Below are positions 23,237 to 31,754 of a stretch of 44,079 nucleotides of DNA, one piece after another. The stretch spans positions 1-44,079 of the forward strand of contig URGW01000035.1 of assembly GCA_900547475.1 (NCBI GenBank). The letters are read 5' to 3'. Every line of letters begins with the position of its first letter. Positions within the stretch are counted from its first letter, which is position 1. Source of the stretch: an uncultured Clostridium sp. (GTDB taxonomy: Bacteria > Bacillota > Clostridia > Clostridiales > Clostridiaceae). A model generated the notes under the pieces. The model was not told where the DNA came from. It worked only from the letters and a program-made list of their open reading frames with translations, and searched no databases. The translations under genes were made by a program, and so were the position numbers.

Positions 23237-24367
23237 CTATTTTTTTAATGCTTTTTCTAATTCATCATAATTGCTCTTAATTATGTTAAATACAACCTCC
23301 GTAAATCCTTCTTCATTTACTAATGTAGGAAAATCACTTATTGTTGTATTTATAATATTCTTTATCTTTTCTAAATTAATCTGTGGCATTTTATAATTAT
23401 ACTCTTGTAATATAGGAATATATGTATTTCTTATAAACGATGTTGAATACCATGTTTTTTCTAAAGCTCTGTCATTTAATACTCCTGATAGTCCTAGATT
23501 ATTGTCAAAATTAGGTGCTAATCCCAATATCTCTCCATCTCTTCTTAAAAGTCCAAAGTTAAATGTATGCCTATCTATGTTATAACATAATGCATCAATA
23601 AAAGTAATATCTAAAAAATCATTTATAAATCCTAATTCATTTATTATATTAACACAATCATCAATTTCCCAATAATCCCTAACAAAACTATACATAGGTT
23701 CAAAGTCAACCTCTGCATTATCGGTAAAATCTCTACATTTAACTAAACGTCCTTCATCTATAGCTTCATATTTTACAGTATTAAACCCTAATTCTATTGC
23801 TATATTAGAAATTAATACTTCTGCAAAATTTTCTTTATATGATCCTTTTTTTATCATATACCATTCATCATTAAAAAGCTTCCAGCATTTTTCGAAACTC
23901 CCTATGTTAGTTAACTCTGGCGTTATATCTGTTGCTTTAAAGTTTACATAATTATCATTACCATAAAGTGCAATTGAATTTAATCCATCTGATAAGCTTT
24001 TTCTTACTTCTTCATAAGATATATTTTCATTTTCCCACTTTAGCCAATATGAATCAGTAATACTTACAGCTCTTGCTTTAATAACAATCTCTTTTGGAAC
24101 TTCTGTTTTAACACTTAATCGTCTTCTAACTTGCCTTGAATTTGTTCTATGCGTATCTATAACTCTTGTTTGTAGCCATACTTCGAAAGAACCTGGTGAT
24201 TCATTTAGCATAATTATAGGTAATAAATCTTTTTTAAAAACTTTTACTAACTCTGTTTTTCTAATCTCTGCAACAACTTCATCTTTATACATTAAAAAAC
24301 CATTAAAATCATATTCATCTTCTCTTGAATATTTATTAACTATATTAATTAAATCAGAGCCTCTCAT
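23237..24367 (-). CDS. HipA-like kinase-fold protein (orphan)
   Basis: A 376-aa protein whose C-terminal two-thirds match the HipA kinase fold: a SYKENFAEVLISNIAIELGF segment around 176-195, the catalytic-loop-like N263-x-D265-R-H-x2-N270-F-G, and APNFDN at 284-289 with Asp288 as candidate metal ligand. These correspond to the DRHxxN and D-F-D elements of HipA toxins. No HipB-type HTH antitoxin lies beside it, and the N-terminal ~110 residues are not the usual HipA N domain. It may be a stand-alone protein kinase. A GGAGGAG site is present. Confidence 0.72.
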   Translation of the reverse strand: MRGSDLINIVNKYSREDEYDFNGFLMYKDEVVAEIRKTELVKVFKKDLLPIIMLNESPGSFEVWLQTRVIDTHRTNSRQVRRRLSVKTEVPKEIVIKARAVSITDSYWLKWENENISYEEVRKSLSDGLNSIALYGNDNYVNFKATDITPELTNIGSFEKCWKLFNDEWYMIKKGSYKENFAEVLISNIAIELGFNTVKYEAIDEGRLVKCRDFTDNAEVDFEPMYSFVRDYWEIDDCVNIINELGFINDFLDITFIDALCYNIDRHTFNFGLLRRDGEILGLAPNFDNNLGLSGVLNDRALEKTWYSTSFIRNTYIPILQEYNYKMPQINLEKIKNIINTTISDFPTLVNEEGFTEVVFNIIKSNYDELEKALKK

Positions 24368-24454
24368 TTCATCTCCTCCTCTATAATTTCTCTAAAACTA
24401 TAAATATCTATCTTAATATTCTTTTTAAAATCTCACTATCCTTAATTATACCAT

Positions 24455-24485
24455 AAGGCAATGATACTTTTAATATCATTGCCTT
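24455..24485 (-). terminator. Hairpin after the DUF5808-type gene
   Basis: AAGGCAATGATA pairs perfectly with TATCATTGCCTT. It follows the minus-strand membrane protein gene at once, but no good U-tract is seen. Confidence 0.55.
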
Positions 24486-24493
24486 ACATAAAA

Positions 24494-25885
24494 TTATTTT
24501 ATTAACGCTTTTTCTAATTCCTCATAATACCTCAATGTTTCATCATTACTTTTATCATTGAAGAAAATATAACTGTTATCTTTTAACTTAATACTAATAC
24601 AATTTTGATTTTCAAAATAAACATATAATTTACACTTTCCATAATCATCAATACTAAAGTTCCCTAAATTATATGTTGATGCACCTACTCCATTTGTTCT
24701 AAATCCAGAAGGCAGTTTATCTAACATTCTTATTTCTTCAATATCATCAATTTCAAGTTCTATTCCATACATTGGTGCATTTATCTTCACAATATTTTTA
24801 TCTATATTTAAAGTAAACTTAGTATGATCAAATCTTATCATCATCGCTGTAACTCCTATAATAATTATTCCAGCGAATATTAAAGTGCCATAATAAATTC
24901 TTCGCCCCTTTTTAGTTCCTAAATTATAAGTAATTCCATAACCAGTCCTATCTTCAACTGTTACAGCTCTATCATTAGGATTATTATATACTCCTTTACT
25001 CCAAAACTCATCATTATCAGTATAAATAGGATTCTTACATGTATTTAATATTCTAGCTTGTTCTTCTTTTATTTTATTGTTTATATAAAATACACCTATA
25101 AAAATAATTGTTGCAGGTATTACTATTGATAAAACAAATAAAACTATATTATTATTGTTATTTAAAATAAGTAAAAACATAAATAACATACCAACACTTT
25201 GAGTTATAGCTGCAATTACAGTTCCTAATGTCCATGTTCTTTTAAATATAGTATTATAAGCTATATTAGCATTTGAATCTTCGCTAATTACCTCTGTCTT
25301 TCCTTTAGAATATATTTTGTGCATAATAAAGAAAATTATATTTCCTATTAATGCATTAACTGATACAATCCCAAAACTTATTCCATATTCTTTTATATTG
25401 CTAAAAACTAAGATAATTGGAATAAATGAAATTATAAAACTTGGAATAAACCATAAATTTGATACAGGCATTTTATCTTTTAATCTCGTAACTTCTGTAT
25501 CTATTGTGACTAATCTTTTACTTGGTAATAACCAATCATTTTCTCTTTTAATATCCATTAGCTTTTTATTATATTTAATAAATAATTTCCTAGTATAAAA
25601 ATACAATCCAAATAACCATAAAAATAAATATATTATTTGATTTGAATTGAATTTAAAGAAGAAAGATGGAATAAACAAAATAGCTGAAATAATAAAAGCA
25701 ATTATATTCTCCCTCTTAAAACTTTTTACTATATCTAGTACTTCTTTATTTTTTAACTCTAGAAAAGGAATTGTTACTCCAATAATAATATTCTTATTAC
25801 CTTTAACAATATATCTACAATTAAAATACATTGATAGTATAACAACTAATGCTACACTCCCCCAAATAATATTAAAAACACCCAT
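24494..25885 (-). CDS. Multi-pass membrane protein, DUF5808 and PH-like C terminus
   Basis: The 463-aa protein has about eight hydrophobic segments; a cytoplasmic-looking FWSKGVYNNPNDRAVTVEDR stretch followed by GYGITYNLG, which I recognise as DUF5808-like; one more membrane segment; and a soluble C-terminal ~110 residues resembling a bacterial PH domain. It is encoded two bases after the GntR gene, with the ribosome binding site inside the GntR gene's last codons, so it is co-regulated. The pairing of a YtrA-type regulator with such a membrane protein is recurrent in Firmicutes. Its molecular function is not known. Confidence 0.75.
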   Translation of the reverse strand: MGVFNIIWGSVALVVILSMYFNCRYIVKGNKNIIIGVTIPFLELKNKEVLDIVKSFKRENIIAFIISAILFIPSFFFKFNSNQIIYLFLWLFGLYFYTRKLFIKYNKKLMDIKRENDWLLPSKRLVTIDTEVTRLKDKMPVSNLWFIPSFIISFIPIILVFSNIKEYGISFGIVSVNALIGNIIFFIMHKIYSKGKTEVISEDSNANIAYNTIFKRTWTLGTVIAAITQSVGMLFMFLLILNNNNNIVLFVLSIVIPATIIFIGVFYINNKIKEEQARILNTCKNPIYTDNDEFWSKGVYNNPNDRAVTVEDRTGYGITYNLGTKKGRRIYYGTLIFAGIIIIGVTAMMIRFDHTKFTLNIDKNIVKINAPMYGIELEIDDIEEIRMLDKLPSGFRTNGVGASTYNLGNFSIDDYGKCKLYVYFENQNCISIKLKDNSYIFFNDKSNDETLRYYEELEKALIK

Positions 25886-25887
25886 TT

Positions 25888-26286
25888 TTACCCCTCATTC
25901 CATGTTACTTTCAAGCCATTCATATTTTTATAAATATCTTCACACATTTTTATAAATTCTTTATATTCAATTCCTTTTATGCCAGATTCAGCAATTATAA
26001 GTTCTAGTTCACTTTCTAGTTTTTCTTTAAATTCCTTACTAGTATCTAATGCTGGGTTAATTTTAGCTCCATGTCTTCTATCTATTTCAATATACCCTTC
26101 ATTTTTTAGTATTGTATAAGCCTTATTAACAGTCATATTATTAACGCCTATATCCTCTGCCATTTGCCTAACTGTTGGAAGCCCTTCTCCTTTTTTTAAT
26201 TCCCCTCTCCCAATTCCCATTACAATTTCATTTCTAAGTTGTACATAAATAGGAATATTACTAGTCATATCTAAATTAATAATCAT
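25888..26286 (-). CDS. GntR-family (YtrA subfamily) transcriptional regulator
   Basis: A 132-aa regulator with an N-terminal winged helix (IYVQLRNEIVMGI, then PTVRQMAEDIGVNNMTVNKAYTIL) and a short C-terminal helical part, the size and layout of the YtrA subfamily. I choose the ATG at 26286, preceded by GGGGGAG, over a frame beginning 21 codons earlier that would translate the operator. A 43-bp perfect palindrome covers the promoter and strongly suggests autoregulation of this two-gene operon. Confidence 0.92.
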   Translation of the reverse strand: MIINLDMTSNIPIYVQLRNEIVMGIGRGELKKGEGLPTVRQMAEDIGVNNMTVNKAYTILKNEGYIEIDRRHGAKINPALDTSKEFKEKLESELELIIAESGIKGIEYKEFIKMCEDIYKNMNGLKVTWNEG

Positions 26287-26299
26287 TTGTTTCTCCCCC

Positions 26300-26342
26300 T
26301 TTGTATACTTTGTATTATATATTATAATACAAAGTATACAAA
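26300..26342. promoter_or_regulatory. 43-bp perfect palindromic operator of the GntR operon
   Basis: TTTGTATACTTTGTATTATA and its exact complement flank a 3-bp centre. On the minus strand the palindrome contains both TTGTAT and TATAAT, 16 bp apart, which could serve as -35 and -10. The repressor would therefore sit on the promoter. It lies 14 bp upstream of the GntR start codon. Confidence 0.8.
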
Positions 26343-26374
26343 TAAACAATATTGCTATTTAAATTTTATAAATG

Positions 26375-26418
26375 AAAAAGCAATATCAATTAATTTTCTA
26401 AACCAATTGATATTGCTT
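26375..26418 (-). terminator. Terminator after the 45-aa gene
   Basis: AAGCAATATCAATT pairs perfectly with AATTGATATTGCTT. A short T-run follows on the minus strand. Confidence 0.8.
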
Positions 26419-26422
26419 AATA

Positions 26423-26560
26423 TTATTTCTTTAAAACTAATCCCTTACTTCTTATACAAGTACATTCTCTTGCCTCTTCAGTATGTAAACATTGATATTT
26501 TATCTTTTTTGGTGCCTCTATTTCTACTTGTTGTTTATCTTTTAAATTTTCTTTATCCAT
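26423..26560 (-). CDS. 45-aa Cys/His mini-protein
   Basis: A short gene with an AAGGAG site seven bases before the ATG and its own terminator directly after the stop. The product (MDKENLKDKQQVEIEAPKK...) is charged and soluble, with Cys24-x-His26 and Cys33-x-Cys35, spaced like a small zinc-binding knuckle. It has no membrane segment. I do not recognise the family. It is divergent from the GntP-type permease gene and follows the GntR promoter region. Confidence 0.65.
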   Translation of the reverse strand: MDKENLKDKQQVEIEAPKKIKYQCLHTEEARECTCIRSKGLVLKK

Positions 26561-26710
26561 TTATATACTCCTTAAATATATTATAATTTTACCTTTTACT
26601 TGTATATTTTATATTATATAATAATTATTATCTTTTAATATGTATTATATAATACTTTTTTACTTAAGTACATATAATAAATTTAATTAATTTTATACAA
26701 GGAGAAAAAA

Positions 26711-28090
26711 ATGATAAGTTTAATCACATTAATAATTTCTTTATCACTTATTATGTATTTAGCATATAAGGGCTATTCTACCATAATTACCGCCCCTATA
26801 GTTGGACTATTAACACTACTAATTTCACTTGGCCTTAATAGTCATTTAATGGCTAATTATACAGAAGTTTATATGAGTGGATTTGCTAACTTTGTAAAAA
26901 GCTATTTTCCATTATTCTTAACAGGAGCTATTTTTGCAAAATTAATAGATGAAGTAGGTTATGGTAAATCTATAGCATCATTTATTACAACAAAACTAGG
27001 AAAAGATAAAGCAATTCTTGCCATTGTTCTATCTGGAGCACTTTTAACATATGGTGGCGTGTCTTTATTTGTTGTTACTTTTATATTATATCCATTGGCA
27101 AATATTTTGTTTAAAGAAGCAGATATACCAAAAAGACTTATACCAGGAACTATTGCTTTAGGTGCATTTACTTTTACAATGACAGCTATGCCTGGTTCCC
27201 CTGAAATTCAAAATGTAATACCAATGAGCTATTTTGGTACTGATACATTTGCAGCACCGTTAATTGGGCTAATAGCAAGTATTATTATGTTTAGTTTAGG
27301 GATGCTATGGCTTACAAGAAGATCTAAAAAGGCAAGAAATAATGGCGAAGGATATGGAAACCATACTGATACAAGTAAAAGTAATTCTAACGAAAATTTA
27401 CCAAGTATATTTGTATCTATTATACCTATTTTAATAATATTTATTGCTAACTTTACACTTTCAAAATTTTATTTTCCTAATACTGATGGAAGTTATTTAA
27501 CTCAATATGGTATCACACTAGATGAAGCTTCTGGAACATGGAGTGTAATAATTGCTATAATACTTTCAATAATTTATATTATTTTATTAAATTATAAGAA
27601 GCTTAAAAATTTAAATAATACACTTAGTGAGGGAGTTAAAAACTCTTTTCTTCCTTTATTAAATTCTAGTGCTATAGTTGGATATGGTGCTATAATTAAG
27701 GTATTGCCTATTTTTGCCTCAATACAAACTACTATTATGAATATTTCATCTAATCCAATTATTTCAGAAGCTATTTCTGTAAATATAATTTGTGGCCTTA
27801 CAGCCTCTGCTTCTGGTGGATTAGGAATAACATTATCTGCACTTGCTCCAACCTTTATTGAAATGAGTGAAAAATTATCTATTTCCCCAGAAATATTACA
27901 TAGAATTGCTTCTTTATCTTCAGGTGGATTAGATACTTTACCTCATAATGGTGCTGTTATAACTACTTTAGCAATTTGTGGATTAACTCATAAAGAAAGC
28001 TATAAGGATATATTTGTGACATCTGTTGTTATACCTATTTTTACTACAGCAATTATAGTAGCAATAGTTTCTATCAGGTTTGCATTCTAA
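26711..28090 (+). CDS. GntP-family permease
   Basis: A 459-aa integral membrane protein with about 12 hydrophobic segments and GntP-family features: the early FPLFLTGAIFAKLID stretch, GGVSLFVVTFILYPLA, MTAMPGSPEIQN, and a late SSGGLDTLPHNGAVITTLAICG. The family carries gluconate, D-beta-hydroxybutyrate and related acids. No metabolic gene lies beside it to settle the substrate. It has an AAGGAG site. Upstream, a GTATTATATAATAC palindrome (26642-26655) resembles the core of the GntR operator. Confidence 0.85.
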   Translation: MISLITLIISLSLIMYLAYKGYSTIITAPIVGLLTLLISLGLNSHLMANYTEVYMSGFANFVKSYFPLFLTGAIFAKLIDEVGYGKSIASFITTKLGKDKAILAIVLSGALLTYGGVSLFVVTFILYPLANILFKEADIPKRLIPGTIALGAFTFTMTAMPGSPEIQNVIPMSYFGTDTFAAPLIGLIASIIMFSLGMLWLTRRSKKARNNGEGYGNHTDTSKSNSNENLPSIFVSIIPILIIFIANFTLSKFYFPNTDGSYLTQYGITLDEASGTWSVIIAIILSIIYIILLNYKKLKNLNNTLSEGVKNSFLPLLNSSAIVGYGAIIKVLPIFASIQTTIMNISSNPIISEAISVNIICGLTASASGGLGITLSALAPTFIEMSEKLSISPEILHRIASLSSGGLDTLPHNGAVITTLAICGLTHKESYKDIFVTSVVIPIFTTAIIVAIVSIRFAF

Positions 28091-28110
28091 TAAAAACATT
28101 AAATTATAAT

Positions 28111-28167
28111 AAAAAAAATCTCTATTTATTAATAGAGTTGCTTTATCAATAAATAGAGATTTTTTTA
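28111..28167. terminator. Bidirectional terminator
   Basis: AATCTCTATTTATT pairs with AATAAATAGAGATT, flanked by A8 and T7 tracts. It lies between the convergent permease and sugar ABC genes. A smaller nested hairpin (CTCTATT/AATAGAG) is also possible. Confidence 0.85.
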
Positions 28168-28171
28168 TTAT

Positions 28172-29047
28172 TTATCCTTTTACAGCTCCAGCTGCAACGC
28201 CTTCTATAATATATTTTTGACAAATTAAATAGAATATTACTATTGGTATAATAGCAAGAACTAAAACAGCCATCATAGCTCCCATATCAACAGCACCATA
28301 TCCACCACGTAAATATTGTACTGCCATAGGTAATGTTTTATAATCTGAACCTAAAACTAAAGTTGGAAGCAAATAATCATTCCATATCCACATTACATTC
28401 AAAATAGCTACTGTAATGGCTATTGGTTTTAATAATGGTAATACTATTAAGAAAAAAGTTTGTATTGGATTGCATCCATCTATCATAGCTGCTTCTTCAA
28501 TATCTATAGGAATTGACTTAACAAATCCACTAAACATAAATACAGATAGTCCAGCTCCAAAACCAAGATATATTATTATAATTCCAATAGGATTATCTAG
28601 ACTTAACATATTTGCTATTTTACTCATTGTGAACATAACCATTTGAAATGGTACTATCATAGAAAACACAAATAAATAATATAAAAAGCTTGTAACTTTT
28701 GATTTCACTCTTGTAATATACCAAGCTGTCATTGATGTAAATAAAATAATTACAGCTGTTGAGCATATAGTTATAAATACAGATAGCCCAAAAGCAGAAA
28801 TAAATCCTGTCTTCTCTATACCATTTATATAGTTATCTAATCCAGAAAAAGTTGTTACATTGGGTAAAGCAAAAGGTGTCCTACTTATATATAATTTACC
28901 TTTAAATGAATTGTATAATACTATAAATATGGGTGCTAAAAATAATACTGATAAAGCTGTTAAAATAATATAAAGCAATATATTATTTTTCTTTTTAGGA
29001 ATATATTTTAATTCTGTATTTTTTTTAGTGTTTAATTTTGCTTCCAT
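28172..29047 (-). CDS. Carbohydrate ABC transporter permease, MalG-type
   Basis: A 291-aa permease with about six membrane segments and the EAA loop EEAAMIDGCNPIQTFFLIVLP that docks the ATPase. The C terminus ends in the EGVAAGAVKG tail typical of CUT1 MalG-like permeases. Its ATG overlaps the stop of the MalF-type gene (TAATG). No ATPase gene follows, so a shared MsiK/UgpC-type ATPase encoded elsewhere is likely. Confidence 0.93.
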   Translation of the reverse strand: MEAKLNTKKNTELKYIPKKKNNILLYIILTALSVLFLAPIFIVLYNSFKGKLYISRTPFALPNVTTFSGLDNYINGIEKTGFISAFGLSVFITICSTAVIILFTSMTAWYITRVKSKVTSFLYYLFVFSMIVPFQMVMFTMSKIANMLSLDNPIGIIIIYLGFGAGLSVFMFSGFVKSIPIDIEEAAMIDGCNPIQTFFLIVLPLLKPIAITVAILNVMWIWNDYLLPTLVLGSDYKTLPMAVQYLRGGYGAVDMGAMMAVLVLAIIPIVIFYLICQKYIIEGVAAGAVKG

Positions 29048-29889
29048 TAATTTTCAACCTCCTTCTTTCTAGTAATACTTAATTGAAGTAACATTATTAC
29101 TGCAACTATTAAGAAGAATATTACTGCTTTTGCTTGCCCTACTCCTTCTGAACCAACTTTATTATAGAATGTCTTATATATATCTAAAGCAAGCATTGCT
29201 GTCTTTCCTCCTGGTGCTCCATCAGTTAATGCTAAGTTTTGGTCAAACAATTTAAATGCATTTGACATAGTTAAGAAAAGACATATAGTTATTGATGGCA
29301 TAACTAGTGGAATTGTAATTTTTCTCAAAGTTATCCATTTAGATGCTCCATCGATTTTAGCACTTTCTATCAATTCTCCAGGTATATTTTGAATTCCTGC
29401 TATATATATAATCATCATGTATCCAATTTGTTGCCAGTTAAGCAAGATAACTAATCCCCAAAATCCATACTTATGATCATATGTTAAATTAACACCAAAA
29501 TAATTAAGTATTCCATTTAAGATTATTAACCATATATAACCTAAAACTATTCCTCCAATTAAATTAGGCATAAAAAATACAGTTCTAAATATGTTTGTAC
29601 CTTTTAATTTTCTAGTTAAAAGATATGCTAATGCAAATGCAAATACATTAACAGTTATAACTGATACAATAACAAATTCAGTTGTAAAAATTAAAGCATT
29701 CATAAATTCTGAACTTGCAAATGCCTTCATATAATTATCTAATCCTACAAATGTGGCATTAGTTACAGTCGTAAATTTAGTAAAAGATAAGTAAATTCCC
29801 ATTACAAATGGCACTAAAAACACTATTATAAAAGCTATTAATGTAGGTAATGCAAATAGCCAAAAATATTTTTTCATACTCTTTTGCAT
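29047..29889 (-). CDS. Carbohydrate ABC transporter permease, MalF-type
   Basis: A 280-aa permease with six predicted membrane segments and the EAA loop IESAKIDGASKWITLRKITIPL. It partners the MalG-type protein encoded next. The periplasmic insertion of E. coli MalF is absent, as usual in Gram-positives. It follows the binding-protein gene after a perfect hairpin. Confidence 0.93.
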   Translation of the reverse strand: MQKSMKKYFWLFALPTLIAFIIVFLVPFVMGIYLSFTKFTTVTNATFVGLDNYMKAFASSEFMNALIFTTEFVIVSVITVNVFAFALAYLLTRKLKGTNIFRTVFFMPNLIGGIVLGYIWLIILNGILNYFGVNLTYDHKYGFWGLVILLNWQQIGYMMIIYIAGIQNIPGELIESAKIDGASKWITLRKITIPLVMPSITICLFLTMSNAFKLFDQNLALTDGAPGGKTAMLALDIYKTFYNKVGSEGVGQAKAVIFFLIVAVIMLLQLSITRKKEVEN

Positions 29890-29970
29890 ATTCTATTCAC
29901 CCCTATATAAAAAATTATATTGTTATTATGTTATCAATATTGTACTTCTATGTTTATAGACTAATATATT

Positions 29971-30010
29971 TAAATGAAGGCAGCACATATCTATATGCTG
30001 CCTTCATTTA
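29971..30010 (-). terminator. Perfect hairpin between binding protein and permease genes
   Basis: TAAATGAAGGCAGCA pairs perfectly with TGCTGCCTTCATTTA (15 bp). No strong U-tract follows, so it more likely attenuates or protects the 3' end of the binding-protein mRNA, giving more binding protein than permease. Confidence 0.7.
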
Positions 30011-30014
30011 AATA

Positions 30015-31400
30015 TTATTCAGCCTTTTCAGACTTCCAAGAATCCTTTACAGTTTGTACAACATAATCCCAATCTTGAGTACCCTGAATATATTCAAGTA
30101 AAGCACCAGCAAAAGTATCTTTAAAGTTTTGACTTGGAAATGCTTGGAATGTCCATTTGACTGTTTCTACATCTTCTTTTTCCATCCAATTAATAACTTC
30201 TTTTGATAATGGATCAGCAGGCTTTTCATCATCATTAAATGTATCAAATGGAGCAATAAATCCTAGATCACCTGTAACATAAGCTTTCCCCGTATCACTT
30301 GTAAATAGCCAGTTTATAAAATCAATAGAAGCTTGTTGCTTTTCTTCTGAAACTTGGCTATTAATAGCTAAATAGTTTTCAGTACCAATACAAAGACCTT
30401 GATTTTCTTCACCATCCATACCTGTATATATTGGCATAAACTTAATATTTTCTTCTTTAACAGTATTACCATCTATACCATTTATTTGTGACCAAGCCCA
30501 GTTACCATTTTGAACCATAGCACAATCACCTAAAGCAAATTCAGCCATTGCATCATCTACACTCTTATTTCCTAAAACACCTTTTTCTGAAACAGAATTA
30601 TCAGTATATAAATCATATATATTTTTGAAGTTTTCGTTATATTTAAATTCAATTTCATTAGCATCTAAGCCAGCTTGTAATGCATCACCATCTTCACCTG
30701 AATTATCTTTAAATTCATAATATAATGGTATGTTTGCTAAATGTGTTTCCCATCTCCATGCATTGCCGGAAGCCATTGAAGTTGATGCAAATACACCTTC
30801 AATCCCTAACTGATCTTTATTAGCTTCCATATCTTCTACAACTTCTTTTAATTTATCAAAATTATTAATATCATCCATAGACTTAACATCTGTTGCTTTA
30901 TTTTCTAGTGCAAAATATTTTTGCATTATTTCATCATTATATATAATTCCATATCCCTCAACAGCATAAGGTATACCATATACACCATCCCCACTTGTAA
31001 CTGCTAAGCTTTTATCAAGTAGATGATCATAAAGCTCTGTATCTTTTAAATCTAAACAGTAATCTTTCCAAGATTCATACCCAACTGGTCCATTGATTTG
31101 AAATATTGTTGGAGAATCTTTTTTTGCTATTTCTGATTTTAATGTTTGTTCATAAGTACCACTTGCTGCAGTTTCAACTTTCACTTTTACTCCAGTTTCA
31201 GCTTCATAGTCCTCAGCAATCTTCTTATATACATCTGCAATTTCAGGCTTAAAATTTAAAAAATAAATTTCTGTTTCTGTACTTTTATTATTAGAAGTAC
31301 TTGTAGAGTCATCACTATTCTTTTTGCTTCCACATCCTACAAATGAACTTGCTACTAGTGTTGTTGCAAGAGCAATAGCTAATAGTTTTTTAATTTTCAT
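30015..31400 (-). CDS. Extracellular sugar-binding lipoprotein of a CUT1 ABC transporter
   Basis: A 461-aa solute-binding protein with lipoprotein signal and lipobox Cys23 (SFVGC), a Ser/Thr/Asn linker, and the family-1 binding-protein pattern (EIYFLNFKPEIADVYKKIAE, GYGIIYND, late WLFTSDTGKAY and FQAFPSQNFKD). It is anchored outside the membrane. The substrate is an oligosaccharide or similar; the family alone does not tell which, and no glycosidase is adjacent. A GGGAG site precedes the ATG. Confidence 0.92.
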   Translation of the reverse strand: MKIKKLLAIALATTLVASSFVGCGSKKNSDDSTSTSNNKSTETEIYFLNFKPEIADVYKKIAEDYEAETGVKVKVETAASGTYEQTLKSEIAKKDSPTIFQINGPVGYESWKDYCLDLKDTELYDHLLDKSLAVTSGDGVYGIPYAVEGYGIIYNDEIMQKYFALENKATDVKSMDDINNFDKLKEVVEDMEANKDQLGIEGVFASTSMASGNAWRWETHLANIPLYYEFKDNSGEDGDALQAGLDANEIEFKYNENFKNIYDLYTDNSVSEKGVLGNKSVDDAMAEFALGDCAMVQNGNWAWSQINGIDGNTVKEENIKFMPIYTGMDGEENQGLCIGTENYLAINSQVSEEKQQASIDFINWLFTSDTGKAYVTGDLGFIAPFDTFNDDEKPADPLSKEVINWMEKEDVETVKWTFQAFPSQNFKDTFAGALLEYIQGTQDWDYVVQTVKDSWKSEKAE

Positions 31401-31489
31401 AAATTCCCTCTCCCTTAAAATAAATTACTTTATTATATAAAATATTTATAAAATATTTATATATCACTAAATTTTCTGGAATAGTTATT

Positions 31490-31501
31490 GGAATCGTTTC
31501 C
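31490..31501. promoter_or_regulatory. LacI/CcpA-type operator-like site
   Basis: GGAATCGTTTCC is an imperfect palindrome with the central CG of LacI/GalR-family operators. It lies about 90 bp upstream of the sugar-binding protein gene. It deviates from the cre consensus, so a local LacI regulator is as likely as CcpA. Confidence 0.45.
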
Positions 31502-31679
31502 TATTAACATTAAAAAAATATTTTATTATCTATCATAAAATAATTGTATATTATTTCCATTTTAAATTCAATATATTTTTATATTTTTTAACAATATTTA
31601 TATTTCAATTTAATATTTTTTTCCTTTTTACTTTTGAAATAGTTAACAAAATTCTTTTATTATATATTTTATAAATAAA

Positions 31680-31712
31680 AAGAAGTAGCATAATTTATTT
31701 TTACTACTTCTT
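31680..31712 (-). terminator. Terminator after cobQ
   Basis: AAGAAGTAG and CTACTTCTT pair, and the downstream minus-strand sequence is T-rich. It ends the btu-cobQ operon. Confidence 0.75.
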
Positions 31713-31754
31713 AATTTAAATATACTTTATATAAAGGTTAAACATACTAAGTAA

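Larger units (their letters stand above)
31401..31754. other. Intergenic region with operator-like site
   Basis: No gene is seen in these 354 AT-rich bases. They hold the leader of the binding-protein gene, the LacI-type site at 31490-31501, homopolymeric T/A stretches, and the terminator of the cobQ operon at 31680-31712. Confidence 0.7.

Noticed and set aside
23237..24367. Classic HipBA toxin-antitoxin module
   Set aside because: No small HTH antitoxin gene adjacent on either side.
26287..26586. Plus-strand 99-codon ORF across the GntR operator
   Set aside because: It would translate the 43-bp palindrome and runs antisense to the 45-aa gene, which has a better start and a terminator.
31490..31501. 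Certain CcpA cre site
   Set aside because: The flanks deviate from the cre consensus; kept only as a LacI/CcpA-type operator-like site.
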